Made by a program: the position numbers and the translations under genes
Shown: one piece after another, positions 1-11,011 of the stretch
Numbering within the stretch: position 1 is the first letter of the stretch
Layout of the letters: the number at the start of each line of letters is the position of its first letter
Notes under the pieces: model-generated
What the model saw: the letters and a program-made list of their open reading frames with translations, nothing else
Databases searched by the model: none
Told to the model about the DNA's origin: nothing
NCBI GenBank assembly: GCA_029953675.1
Contig: JAMWBK010000002.1
Coordinates: forward strand, 2,356,001 to 2,420,000
Direction of reading: 5' to 3'
Length of the DNA: 64,000 bases
Source: Rhodosorus marinus
Taxonomy: Eukaryota > Rhodophyta > Stylonematophyceae > Stylonematales > Stylonemataceae

Positions 1-1924
1 CGATTTGAAACCGCGCCGACAAAGACTACAGATCACCTTCCCACCAGAGCGTGCTATGAAAGACTCGGTGGCCTCCTTGACCGGGACTACTTCGGGTTGT
101 TTGGCATCTTTCACCGGATTTACTGGCGCCGCGTTCGCAGCGGAGAGCGACGCTGGTGCTGGCACCTCAGTCGCGGCCTGCTGCAATTCCTGCTGCCGTG
201 TATTCCACCTCTGAAGATCCGCGTTGACCTTTCCCAGTTTCGATTTCATGGACACCGCACCTTTGCCCTTCTTAAGCGCAAAGTTAACGGCAGACTTTTT
301 CTCAGGTTCAGCTGTAGCTGTGGAAGCGCTGTCCTTGGGGAGGGAGTTCTCCTCCGGCTGTGCTTCAGTGGTTCCTGCAATACTTGGGTTTCCGTGCGGT
401 GAAGTCTTTTGTACTTCTTCGTTTTTGGGCGTATCTTCTGGTGGTTTCTTCGAATCCCCAGAAGAACCCGCAGCAGAGCCATCAGTTCCCTGCTTTCCTT
501 CATTCTCTTGAGGAGCGCCCAGCCTGGACTCGACTTTGCTGACTGTGCCGCTTGAAGACTCAACAGGTGGCTGAGCGGAGGAGTTCGCAGGTGTATACTC
601 CGTTGGAACGTAGCAGTTGATCCCTACATCGTACCTAAGCAGCAGCAGAAATGCATAATCAAGCGCACGAAATTAGCTATGCGAGATGAGCACTTCCCAT
701 GCATGAAAAAAAAGGCCACCAAAGCTGCCTCTTACCGGAAATACTTTCGCGAGGTCCCATCATAGAAAATGTTCTTCGCAGCGTCAATAACATAGTATCT
801 GGTTTGCGGGTCGTAGTACCAGCCCGACTTTGAGTCATACACGAACGATGCCGGATTTGGTCCCTTTCGATTGGGACGATTGGGCCTATTTCCACGATAT
901 CCACCCGTGGGGTGTTCCCTGCGATGAATGTTCGCACGTGTTGGATCAGAGTCATGAACCACCTCAGTCGCGTCTGAAGTTCTGGCAAGTGAACAGTTAT
1001 GGCAGGTTTCCCGACGAGAGAAATTCGTATACGAGCAGTTGGAACATATCCAATCCCCGCCCGTGGGAGCGCCTAGAAGAAAAGTGCGTTTTAGGACGTC
1101 ATCAGCCTTCCCAAATTTCGGCGTCCTTTCTAGCCCTGCCAAGAGCAACGGACAAGACATACATACCTGAGGTTTCTGAGAATGAGTACTCCAAATTCAA
1201 CCGCCTCCCACCGAAGTCCAATCCGTTGTTCTCGTTTGCGTATTCCATGATACTTCTAGTAGCTTCCAAAGAATCAAATTCCACGAACGCATAGCCTCGC
1301 GCGGCGCGAGTGTTCCTATCCAACGGTATTCTCACATTGACAACTTTCGCATAAGCCGTGAAGAAGGCTTCCACTTGCTCTCGCTCAATTATTGCTCCCG
1401 GAGCGTTGTCGCAAAGGTTCCGCACCATTAAGGTCCGGGAGGGCCGCTCGTTGCGCTTATGTCTGCGCTCATGGTATGGAGGGCTCCTGACTCTTCTTCT
1501 GCCCCCCGGTGAGTCGTAATCCCCTCCAGGGGAAGGCGTCCTAGAATGCCTTGTCCTTCGAGGACTCCAATCATTGTAGGGAGAAAGCGATCGATCGTAA
1601 TCCCTTCCCCTCTCTCGTGGGCTTTGGCTCCTACTGTCCCAGCTTCGGCTCCTGGACCTCTTCCTTGAAAAGCGTCTAAATGTTGGAAGAATCACGGCAA
1701 AACATTAGCCAATCCGAACATCTGCTGATCCTGCAAAGACACTTCCCACACTGGACGAAGAGAATACTCCCGTCCAACGCCCTCCACTGGACACGAGCTG
1801 GAATCCATTTCTCTCACCCCTGGCGTTTCATCATCGATTGCCAGCCACTGTTCTCCTCATTGTCGTGCAAATCATCGTAGTCTTCGTTGAGTCTCCGAGA
1901 GCTCCAATGCCGGTGATCGCTCAT
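1..1924 (-). CDS. RBM5/RBM10-like splicing regulator, 3' end off the left edge
   Basis: RNA-binding protein of the RBM5/RBM6/RBM10 family, nuclear regulators of 3' splice-site choice. Exons read 1924-1818, 1675-1167, 1135-736 and 634 to the left edge; all junctions are GT..AG and the phases match. The domain order is that of the family: a short acidic N-terminus, an Arg/Ser-rich stretch (about residues 37-75), an RRM with RNP1 core RGYAFVEF (about 115-190), a RanBP2-type zinc finger (W-x-C-x2-C then C-x2-C, about 230-255), an OCRE aromatic repeat (SGWYYDPQTRYYVID, about 305-335), a low-complexity Ser/Glu-rich linker, and the start of a C2H2 finger (CSLCRRGF) at base 1. The G-patch should lie beyond the edge. 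The start at 1924 was chosen because its 36-codon exon joins in phase to the RS exon. Which paralogue it matches best cannot be told from this fragment. Confidence 0.9.
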
Positions 1925-2529
1925 TTCCAGAGAACGCGGTCCGAATGCGAGCGCACCCGTTCGGAGATATGTCACAGTTTGCTAAACAAGCTTCCTTTTC
2001 GCTCTGCTTTCATCAAAGGAAATCAATTGCGAAAAGCTGCCATGTCAATTCACGAAACCTCGATGCCCGAAATTTCATTTGAACTGTCCCAATTTCAAGA
2101 AAAGAGAGTCCCGAGAGAAAACACGAACACAAAGCTACCAAAAATACAACGCAAACGGAAAGCAATGCACAACCACACAAAACAGAAGCAACCGGAAACA
2201 AAAGGGAGGCAAAAGCAAAACAACCACCTTTTTTTTTGTTCAACTACTGAAGGCCAGAAACTCCACCAAGAAGACGCTGCATTCACGACCTCCTCGTCCG
2301 AAACCAAATCCTAGGGATAATTTCCCACTCTCCAACCAAAAACCTTCCTTTGAAACCAGACCATACGAAACCTAGCTCGTCCCACTTTTCAACTCCCCAG
2401 CAACCGCAAGTCTCGCACTGCTCCCTACCATTCAAAACCAACACATACCAACTACCACAACCAAGCAAAAACTTCAAATCCTCTCGGACGTCCCAAAATA
2501 TAATTCAGTCATCCCCCTATCCCTTCCTT

Positions 2530-2562
2530 TCCTCCTCCTCCTCCTCCTCCTCCTCCTCCTCC
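2530..2562. repeat. (TCC)11 microsatellite
   Basis: Eleven perfect TCC units in a pyrimidine-rich tract of the divergent intergenic region. It is likely to be length-variable between isolates. Confidence 0.95.
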
Positions 2563-2641
2563 CCAATGACGAGCTTTATAAATAGCACCAGTTGGCGGCG
2601 CACATCACGATGTACGTCACTCAAGACAAAGCAAAGTAACC

Positions 2642-2680
2642 GACAGGCTGTCTATACAGCAAGAGGATGGACAGACTGTC
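2642..2680. promoter_or_regulatory. two GACAGNCTGTC palindromes, 28 bp apart
   Basis: GACAGGCTGTC at 2642-2652 and GACAGACTGTC at 2670-2680. Both are perfect 11-bp dyads apart from the central base. They sit between the divergent RBM-like and ABCF3 genes. The same dyad recurs at 3246 and 59417, with near copies at 12212 and 59450. A dimeric transcription-factor site is inferred; no factor is known to me. Confidence 0.5.
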
Positions 2681-3245
2681 GATCTGGTCGTTTCGTGTGG
2701 ATTCTTCGAACGACAAAATCTATGGCCGAGCTGATGAGGTACACTGTTTGCGAATGACAGAGCAGTCTGGTTTGTGCTCCCTGGCTAGCTATTTGCGGGT
2801 ATTCCTATATCTCCAGAGTGTGATTCATTCTTTCTGACTGAGGGTCGCTCTGTCTGTCTAAGGCACTCTGTGGTCGGGTTGACGCTCTATCACTGCTGGA
2901 CCTGCGTAGTGCTCACTCTCTCACACTCTATCTCTGAGGGGTTGGCAAATGGTTTATCAGAGCCTAGCTACCGTGGGAAGGATCAAGGTGAAAGCTGACC
3001 ATGTGCGGTCAATCTTTCTCAGCATTCAATCTCCCTTCATGCATTAATGCCAGACGCATTCTTGCTATACGGTCCAAAGAAGGCAAGTCAAGAGGGAAGC
3101 GATGCAAGAAGCGGTGATGATGGCTTATCCAGAGCAGTGCGAGACGAACCGGTTCCGTATAAAAGATCAAAGATCATACACCGACCGACCTCGCGCTGCA
3201 AGTAAAAGAGCGGCGGACACAAAGCCCGCAGGTATTCACGCTTTG

Positions 3246-3256
3246 GACAGTCTGTC
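3246..3256. promoter_or_regulatory. GACAGTCTGTC palindrome upstream of ABCF3
   Basis: Perfect dyad 165 bp before the ABCF3 start codon. It belongs to the repeated GACAGNCTGTC set. Confidence 0.5.
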
Positions 3257-3420
3257 CTGCAAAGTTCTCGGCCATACGGAAAGGTAGATTTGGACGGGTC
3301 TGCTGAAAACGTTGTTAGGGAGACGGTACGAGGGCGATTGGGACGATTGCTTTTTGGCCTGCCTTTACGTTAGTCTGGGGTTGAAAGACTGTTTTCTTGT
3401 GCATAACTGTCGTGTTTAAG

Positions 3421-6175
3421 ATGGGGACCGACGTCGGCAAGAGTCCTGCGGAAGTGCAGACCATGTTAGAGAAACAGCTTGGAAAGGAGAACGTGGTTTC
3501 TGTCGATGATGAAGTACTGGATTATGTGATAAACATTTTGATGAATACGAGCACTGGGAAGGATGAGATCATTGAACTGCTGGCGCCTTTCTTTAATGAG
3601 ATAGATGCTACTCGGAGTCTTGAGGAGAGCACCGCGCTTGCCCGGAGCTTGCGGAAGGAGCTCTTCGGTGAGGAGGAGGAGAACGATGCGGCGTACTTGA
3701 ATCCGAAACGACTTGCAGCACCGACAAGGATGGGTTCAGGGTACTCTGTCGCGAGGAGTCGAAAGGGCCAGTCAGATTCAACGAGAGATTGGAAATCTTC
3801 CCTGGACAGATCCAGAGAAGCCGCGAAGCGAAAGGACGCTGCTATGCTACGAAAAGCTCAGAGGACTGGAGCCGCATTGAAGCGGCCGCTCTATGGTGCG
3901 CAGACTCGGGAGCAAAGAAAATTCGCGAGCTGGCCACTTTGTGCTGAGCCTACTGTTTTTTTTGTTTTGCGAATTCCAGAATCTACGCCATCTGTCGCCG
4001 CGTTGCAGACCAAGATCCAAGTGGGAACGAAAGACGTTCGCGTGGAAGGAATCGATTTATCGTTTGGCGGCATATCCCTGCTCGAGTCGGCGACATTACA
4101 GCTATCTTACGGGAGGAAGTACGGAGTAGTTGGTAGGAACGGTATTGGCAAGAGTACCCTATTGAAGGCCCTGGCCAGAAGAGAGCTTCCCGTTTCCGAC
4201 AGCCTAGATCTGCTGTACGTTGAGCAGGTGTGTGGGCGAGCAATGTTAATGGCGCAATGTCAGGGCACAACCTCCAGCCTAGTTTACGAACGTTGTGCCT
4301 TGTTCTTCCACTGCTTCTTTTCCCTCAGGAAATCGCGGGAGACGAGCGAAGCGCTCTACAAATCGTGCTAGCAAGCGATACTGAAAGGGAGGAACTCCTA
4401 GAAGAAGAAAAGGAGATTCTCGCTGTAGATGAAGGCGGATCATCCGATTTGAAACCTGAAGCAGCAGCGCGGTTGGAGGAAATATACAAGAGACTCGGGG
4501 CGATTGACGTCGAGGGAGCTCAGGCGCGAGCTTCGTCCATTCTGGCCGGTCTTGGCTTCAGTACTGTAAACCAGAGCAAACCTTCGAATGAATTCTCCGG
4601 AGGATGGCGTATGAGGATTGCTCTCGCATGTGCGCTTTTTCGAGAGCCAAACCTGCTCCTGCTCGACGAGCCCACGAATCACCTGGATCTTTACGCAGTC
4701 CTTTGGCTTGCGGACTACTTAAACCAGTGGCCCCACACCTTGGTTGTCGTTTCTCACGATCGGGATTTCCTCAACTCCGTTTGCACTGACGTAATTTACA
4801 TCAAAGTACGTTGACGCTGGAAGTTTGTCTCCTTGCAGAAGAGGCGCAGACCGCTAAAAATGACTGCCATTGACCCACAGGACAAGCAGTTGCAGCCATA
4901 TGCCGGTAACTACGATGATTTCGAAAAGGCGAGAAACGAGAGGGTGAAGGACATGTTGAGAACGGCAGAGGCGCAGGAGATGAAGCGAAAACATGTACAG
5001 AAGTTTGTCGATCGATTCCGATACAATGCAAAACGTGCTGCTATGGCTCAAAGTCGTATCAAGATGCTGACGAGAATGGAGGAAAACAAGGTAAAGAGTT
5101 GCACCTCGGCTGTGCTCGCAGCCGTAAATTTGTAGGATGTTGACTGGAGACTTTCGCCTACGCAACAGATCGTCCTTCCTGGCGAGGAGGAGGACTTCGC
5201 TTTCGACTTTCCCGAGCCAGAGAAGCTCGCAGGCAGCCATGGTGCTATGGTTCTTCAAGGAGTCGAGTTCGGATATAAAACTGCTGATTCTTCGGACAAA
5301 CCTGCGAAAATATTATTCAAGAATTTGGACTTCTCTGTTAATATGGACTCCCGCACGGTGATTGTCGGCCCAAACGGTGAGGAGCGTTGCTTTTCGCAGC
5401 ATCGAAGAGGTCTCCAAGGTCCTCACTTCCTGCGTGATGTTTCTTGTGTTCTGAAAAGGTGCTGGAAAGTCGACGCTGTTGAAGCTTCTCATAGAGGAGA
5501 ACGTTCCCCTGCAAGGAGATTACCGAAAATCTCCAAAAATGAGGATTGGCTACTTTTCTCAGCATCACATAGACCAGTTGGTTCTGTGGAGGACGCCGTT
5601 GGAACATATGAAAGTCGTTTTTCCTTCCTCCACGGCTCCAGAGCTCCGTGGTGAGTAGCACTAAACTCCGCCCAGGGATGGGTTATAGCTGAATCTAAGT
5701 TATCACATCATCAAATGTTCTAGGACACCTATCAAAGCTTGGAGTAAGCAACGAGATGGCCCTCCGACCGATAAGTACGCTGTCCGGTGGCCAGAAAAGT
5801 CGAGTTGCGCTTGCGGTCATTACCTACAGCAAGCCCCATATCTTAATACTTGACGAGCCTACTAATCACCTGGACATTGAAACAATTGATGCTCTGGTAA
5901 CTTCCCTCAACGAGTTCGGAGGCGGTGTGGTACGAAGCGTCTAAATAGTCCCTAGGAACATGCTTCGTCTTCATTTTGCTCATCTATATGCTTGTTCTTC
6001 AAAGGTGCTCGTGACTCACGACGCAAGACTAATTTCGACCGTTTGCGACGAGATATACGTCTGCGAGGACGGACTGGTGAAGGGTTTCCCGGGCGACTTC
6101 AGGGAATATCGGGAACAACTCGGCAAGCGCCTTGTCAAACCCAATTTCAAAGGCAAGGTCGACAAGAACGTCTGA
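3421..6175 (+). CDS. ABCF3: ABC-F ATPase, ABCF3/GCN20 type
   Basis: Cytosolic ribosome-associated ABC-F protein with two ATPase cassettes and no membrane domain; the yeast GCN20 orthologue works with GCN1 in activating GCN2. Exons: 3421-4227, 4329-4805, 4881-5090, 5136-5376, 5459-5650, 5724-5929, 6005-6175 (767 aa). Cassette 1: Walker [10 protein letters not shown], signature in the SGGWRMR context, Walker [14 protein letters not shown]-loop VVVSHDRDF. Cassette 2: GPNGAGKST formed across an intron, [23 protein letters not shown]. The stretch [13 protein letters not shown] after Walker A of cassette 1 and the helical [12 protein letters not shown] linker are ABCF3-specific. An in-frame 84-nt segment, 3896-3979 (GTGCGC...CCAG), may be a further intron, because it encodes an out-of-place hydrophobic insert just before cassette 1. 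Confidence 0.95.
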
Positions 6176-7433
6176 TGTGTCCCGAGCTTCGACGGCCATT
6201 CAGCTTCGGTCACCATGCGGAATTACTAAACTAACTCTGAAGAGAAAAAAAAAAGTGCTATCCTTGCAAGCAGACGCTCAAGTTCAATCGAAGTCAGATC
6301 CTCCCAGAACAAAAATCAAACCAGCAGCCCCCTTCTCTACTAAGTGTCTCTCTCTACAAATTATGCAAGAATCTTCGGATCTCCTGCGCTGTCCAAACAG
6401 TAATGCTCAGTGCCATGTCGCATGCTTGGAATTTGCTTAGGAGGAGCCAGCCCCATTGTCTCTAACCGCCTCTAACCCTAAGCCCATTCCACATGCCTCC
6501 ATCACCCCACATTCGCCAGCCACCAGTCAATACATTTTGCACAACCATTGGTCTATTTCATATCTGAGACACGCGTCAATAAATAATTCACTAAGTCAAA
6601 CAAATTCTGCATATTTTATATCGTAGGGAAATCCAGGAAAACTAAAAAAGTATTAATTTATTGAGGTATTACGATCTAGTCTAATTATATTGGCCAATAT
6701 TTTCCGTATCTGATCAAGGAAGCGGCAACGGACTAATCATAGTAACCGAATATATCGAATAGTTTTTATTTTCATAAACATCCCTTCATTTATTTCCGCC
6801 ATTCGATTAAAACTTGTTTTTTCTATTTCAGAATGGAGAAAAAGATTAGCCCACTAAAGGGGGATAGGGGGGGGGAGTATATATTTTCTTTTTCGCATGC
6901 TTCCACCTCCTTGGGTTGAATCTCTTATTTATAAATATAAAACCAACATCTCGAAAGTAGGTTTTGATTGGGTTTGAAAGAGAGGTAGAACTTAGGGGGG
7001 AGGGAGATATATCTATTTTTCCCATGTCAAAAAAATGTGGAATGCCGAATGTTCCGATCGGTGAAGTCCGTTTTATTTGATTTTTATTTGGTTTTTTGTG
7101 TTTTTTTGTGTTTTTTTTTTGGTTTCGTCTTTGGGCCAAGGGGGAGAGAAAGAGTCTAATGTCTTAATGTGATGGGCCATTCCGCATTCTGGAAAAGGCA
7201 AAAAAACACAGCTTTGGGCATGGAGGAGGCGATCTATATAAATGAGAAGCATAGGTTTTCCCGTACAAATCGGAAAAGCAAGGTTTGGGGGTTAGGGTGA
7301 GGAGAAGGGATCTGTGAAGGAGTGTGGAAAACGTATGTTGAGAGTAGTCATAGGAAATATCAATCTCTCTCGGTGTTGGATCATCTAGCTGTTCAGGTTT
7401 TGTGCGGGGACTGTTAGAAGTTCTTTTTTCAAG
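6176..7433. other. AT-rich intergenic region between ABCF3 and the DUF815 gene
   Basis: 3' UTR of ABCF3 followed by AT-rich DNA with long T, A and G runs (for example near 6860 and 7090-7120). Two A/G-rich to TATAT segments near 6858 and 6990 resemble each other loosely. No gene, RNA gene or inverted repeat of note was seen. Confidence 0.6.
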
Positions 7434-9283
7434 ATGTCTGCGTTTCTGTCTCCCAGTGGTGTGACGATTCGACATGGCGCCGCTCATGTGGGAGTTTGTA
7501 GTTCTGGATTGAGAGGGCGTCCCCAGGCGGCTGCGTCTGGAAAGCGAAGTCGCGTCTCGATGGTGCTGGCTTCTCCCGAGCAGAAGCTGAGCTCGGCGAT
7601 TGAGGTACGCGAGATGATCGCGTCTTTGGTAATGTTTGACGAGTTCAGGAGGGAGTCAACAGAGCCTGGGTTTTGCTGCTTGCTCGGTAAGTTGTTTCCG
7701 GCGCTACAGGAGTGACCGTCTTTCCAAGTCAAAACGCAAGGCGCATTTACGGACTCGATCCTCAACAACCGGTTGATTCTCGGCCTCTCCTGTTCAGTTG
7801 CGGTCCTTGACGCCATATTGAAGGGCGACCGAGTTAAAGCAGCGGAGCTGTACAGCAGCTTATGGGTGGTGTGCTGCGGCCTTGAAGGCAAAGGCTGGTT
7901 TGAGCAAATAATTCACTTGATATACACCGCAGGAGGTGGGAACCCTTTTACGGATGTTGTACAGTCTGTTGACAAGATTCCAAAGCATGTGATTGACATT
8001 CTCGCTGCGGACCTGAACATTCTCGAGGAACTCGCTCACTTCGACACCAAACAGCTGAAGGAGTGGATTGGCTCGGATCTTCTGCCTGATTTTATCCAAG
8101 TAACAGGGTTTAGAGATGTACTACCGCAAAAAGCAGACCAAGAACTGGACAAACTGAGAAACGGCCGCAATTGGGGAGCTCATACTTTGGAAATCGCGAC
8201 GGCGGTAAAGGGTATGGGTGTTGGACCAACTGGAGAGTACTACGGGCTCTACTGCACTGGAGGAGATCTCTCCGGGGTACGTATACTGAATCTTTCGAAG
8301 CATTGGAAATGCCGAACGCTCACCTCAAGGGTACTGCCTTCGTCACAGGTGGTCTCCAGGACAGAGGCCTTGAGCACTCCTGCTGCGAGGTTCGTTGGAG
8401 TTGAAGAAATCGCTCAGAAAGTAAGTTTGAAAATTATTATCCACGCCTGTAGCTCATCGAAGCTTGTCCTGTTAAACTCACTCAACTATTTCGTGCTACC
8501 TAACAGCTGTACCAAAACACAGAATCTTTGCTGAGCGGCTTCAAGGCGCAGAACGCATTACTCTATGGGCCTCCGGGTTGTGGAAAGAGCTCGCTGATAC
8601 GATCCCTCATTCTTAAGTATGGAGAAAATGGCCTGCGTATCGTTGAGGTCCCGAAGCATGAGCTTGGTCAGCTCCCCAATCTCGTGTTTACTCTCTCAAA
8701 GCTGCCGCAGAAGTTTGTCATATTCGTTGATGACCTGTCGTATACCGAGTTCGAAGCAGAACAAATGAGAGAAGGAAAGGCTGGACTTGAGGGCTCTCTT
8801 CGTGGATCATGCGACAATGTTGTGATCTACGTTACCTCAAACCGTCGACACCCTGCAGTCTCCAGCATTATGGACGAGACGGAGGAGAAGAAGGCTTTCT
8901 CGCAGAGATTTGGCCTGACGCTTCAGTTCCCTTCAGCAGATCGCTATCAGTATCGGGCCATTGTTGAGCAACTTGCTAAGGACGAGGGAATCGAGCTGGA
9001 CTCAGCAGAATTGAACAGGAGATCACTTCTGTGGGCTTTTGGACACACCAATCAGAAGGATGCGAATGGGCTCTCAGGAAGGACAGCAAGACAGTTCATT
9101 GACTTCCTGGTCGCGGACGAAGCCCTTCGTGGTCTTGGGCAGGACCAAGGTGTTATTGATTGGGGGGAAACACCTGGAACACCTTGGTATGCGTGCATTG
9201 AAGAGGACGGAATTTTCAAGGATGGTGTCTACCAAAAGGAGAGAGAGTTGAAAAAGGCGCATGAGAATGGCAGTGCTCATTGA
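7434..9283 (+). CDS. plastid-targeted DUF815-type AAA ATPase
   Basis: P-loop ATPase of the DUF815 family found in bacteria and plastids; its substrate is not known. Exons: 7434-7686, 7729-8276, 8349-8420, 8507-9283 (549 aa). The first intron is only 42 nt, but splice sites and phase fit. The N-terminus is rich in Ser, Ala, Arg and Gly and lacks acidic residues for about 40 aa, as a chloroplast transit peptide would. Walker A is GPPGCGKSS, directly after the family pattern LLSGFKAQNALLYGPPG; Walker B is FVIFVDDLSY; a sensor-1 region YVTSNRRHPAV follows. The protein ends in a charged helix. The gene is convergent with the NBS1 homologue; their stops are 176 bp apart. Confidence 0.88.
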
Positions 9284-9435
9284 TGTATAAGTTCACTTGC
9301 GTGTATGCTCGCATGCAGATCCAGTTTTGATCATGCAAGGTTCCTACTTCCAGGCGATTGTGGATGTCCATGAGTTCCTGGAAAGTTTTAGTTTGTTTTA
9401 GATTGTACAGGGTTGTAGACGACTAGAGGCCGCGT

Positions 9436-9469
9436 ACTTGACTAGGACGGGGGACTGTCCTAGTCAAGT
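9436..9469. repeat. perfect 13-bp hairpin spanning the NBS1 stop codon
   Basis: ACTTGACTAGGAC (9436-9448) and its exact reverse complement (9457-9469) flank an 8-nt G-rich spacer. The TAG stop of the minus-strand gene (9462-9460) lies inside one arm. It also falls in the shared 3' region of the convergent DUF815 gene, so both transcripts could fold it. Confidence 0.85.
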
Positions 9470-11011
9470 CCGTCATCTATAAAGAGGCTCTCCGTACGGG
9501 TCGATCGACTACGCGGCTGGACCGATTTGGGATTATTTTCGATTTCTTCATGCTCAGTAGCAGTTGGGATGTAACTGCTGACCGAGGCAATCAAATTCTT
9601 CTTGAATTTCCGTACGTCTGCTCGGCCGTCTTTGGCCGTAACAGAGTTGTCGCTAGACGTCACAAGCATCGCCGCCGTCCTGGAAAGGGGTTGCGCATTT
9701 GCATAGTATAGCTCGCTCAGTTTTCTTCGCCTCCTCTTGAAGCCCACCGCAGAGCCCTGCTCCAGGTCTGGACCTTCAATTGCTTTTGTGCACTCATCAC
9801 ATCCTAAATCGGAACGACCATACTTAGCGGTTGAGATGGACAGCTTCAACCGTTTCAATTGTTATGCTCCGCAGCTCACCTTCAGCATTTCCTAAGTCAG
9901 TCTGGTTGTCGTCAGTTTCTGCGTCGCTATCGTTCTTGGGGATTGATCCTTCGCCTTTAAAGGAAGTGGACGCAGAATCGTCACGTACAGATATCAGTCT
10001 TGAGCTGTCATTCATCAGAATACAGTCCTCTATAACTCTCCATTTGACCGGGACTAGCTTCTCTGGGTAGTCTTCAGCCTGGGCTACTTGGATTGCATCC
10101 CCGTCAGCACCTGGTGTAGCATCCACAGACTCAAACACAACCCGGCCACCAACCCCCTCCAAAATTTCATGAGGCTTTTCCAATTTGAAGTTGGATTCCT
10201 CAGGCCAAACGAAAACGAAACCAGCAAAAAGCTTTTCTCGCAGCGAATCCGTTCTAATAGGATTCACGTAGATGTCCGATAACGTCTCACCGTTCAAAGG
10301 CATATAGTTCGACTCTCGCGGAATCTCCATCCCAGAATTCCCTCCCTTGTTGACCATAGAGCTCAGCGCAAACGCCCACCCTGGAGTGACGATGCTGACA
10401 TTGCCCGTCAGAGCTCTCAGGATATTCATGCTCCGCTCTATCTTTTCCACAAGAACGTGAGTGGCGGAGTGGCGAATCTTGTTCGTAACCTTAAAACCAC
10501 ACACCTTGGACTCTTCCAAGATGCGTTCTCGCATTTCTGAGTCAGATATCTCTCCAATAAAAATACTTAGCCTCGCCCTCTTCAGAACAAACCAATCTAC
10601 AGGGGCCCCGAAGGACAAACGCGTCTCCTCGCTCAGCTTCTTCTCTACGTCCTTGAATAGCCTCTCATTAGGCTTTCCCTCATCTGTACCTTTTATGTAC
10701 GTTCCATAGGCGGAAAGGTCGGTGACATAGACTGTAAAAAACCAGGAGGACATCATTTCGTCAGTGACAGCTCGAACTTGATAGAGTTTCCTGGTTGCTT
10801 CCTCACCTTCAGCCTCCCACGGGTCCAAATCACCGCGATACTCATTCTTTATAGCGATTTGACAATGCTCTCTAGAAACGCACTTAGACTTGAGTTGAAT
10901 GTCTGCATTCTTTCTTCCCACTTTCCTCGCCTTCCCCGTCACGCCTCCCAGCCAATACCTAACGCTCTCATCTACAGTCCCATCCTTCGAGACCGGTGAG
11001 AGATACCACAT
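9460..11011 (-). CDS. NBN: nibrin/NBS1 homologue (FHA-BRCT, MRN complex)
   Basis: Adaptor subunit of the MRE11-RAD50-NBS1 double-strand-break complex, nuclear. Exons 11011-9880 and 9803-9460 (491 aa). The N-terminal FHA domain shows the fingerprint VGRKNADIQL...VSREHCQI (about residues 30-60, strands to about 130) and runs directly into a BRCT-like region (TRLSFGAP... about 145-240), the NBS1 arrangement. The long acidic, poorly ordered middle is typical. Near the C-terminus KFKKNLI resembles the MRE11-binding motif, and the last ten residues (ESLFIDDGLD) resemble the acidic-Leu-Phe ATM-binding tail. The intron splice gives AEGCDECTK. Individual motifs are short, so the assignment rests on the whole layout. 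Confidence 0.75.

Larger units (their letters stand above)
1925..3420. other. divergent promoter region of the RBM-like gene and ABCF3
   Basis: No credible gene was seen in 1.5 kb. It holds a TCC microsatellite (2530-2562) and three copies of the palindrome GACAGNCTGTC described separately. The left half is A/C-rich like a leader; the right half is mixed sequence. The ABCF3 start at 3421 is preceded by TTTAAG, so a 5' UTR intron ending there is possible. Confidence 0.5.
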
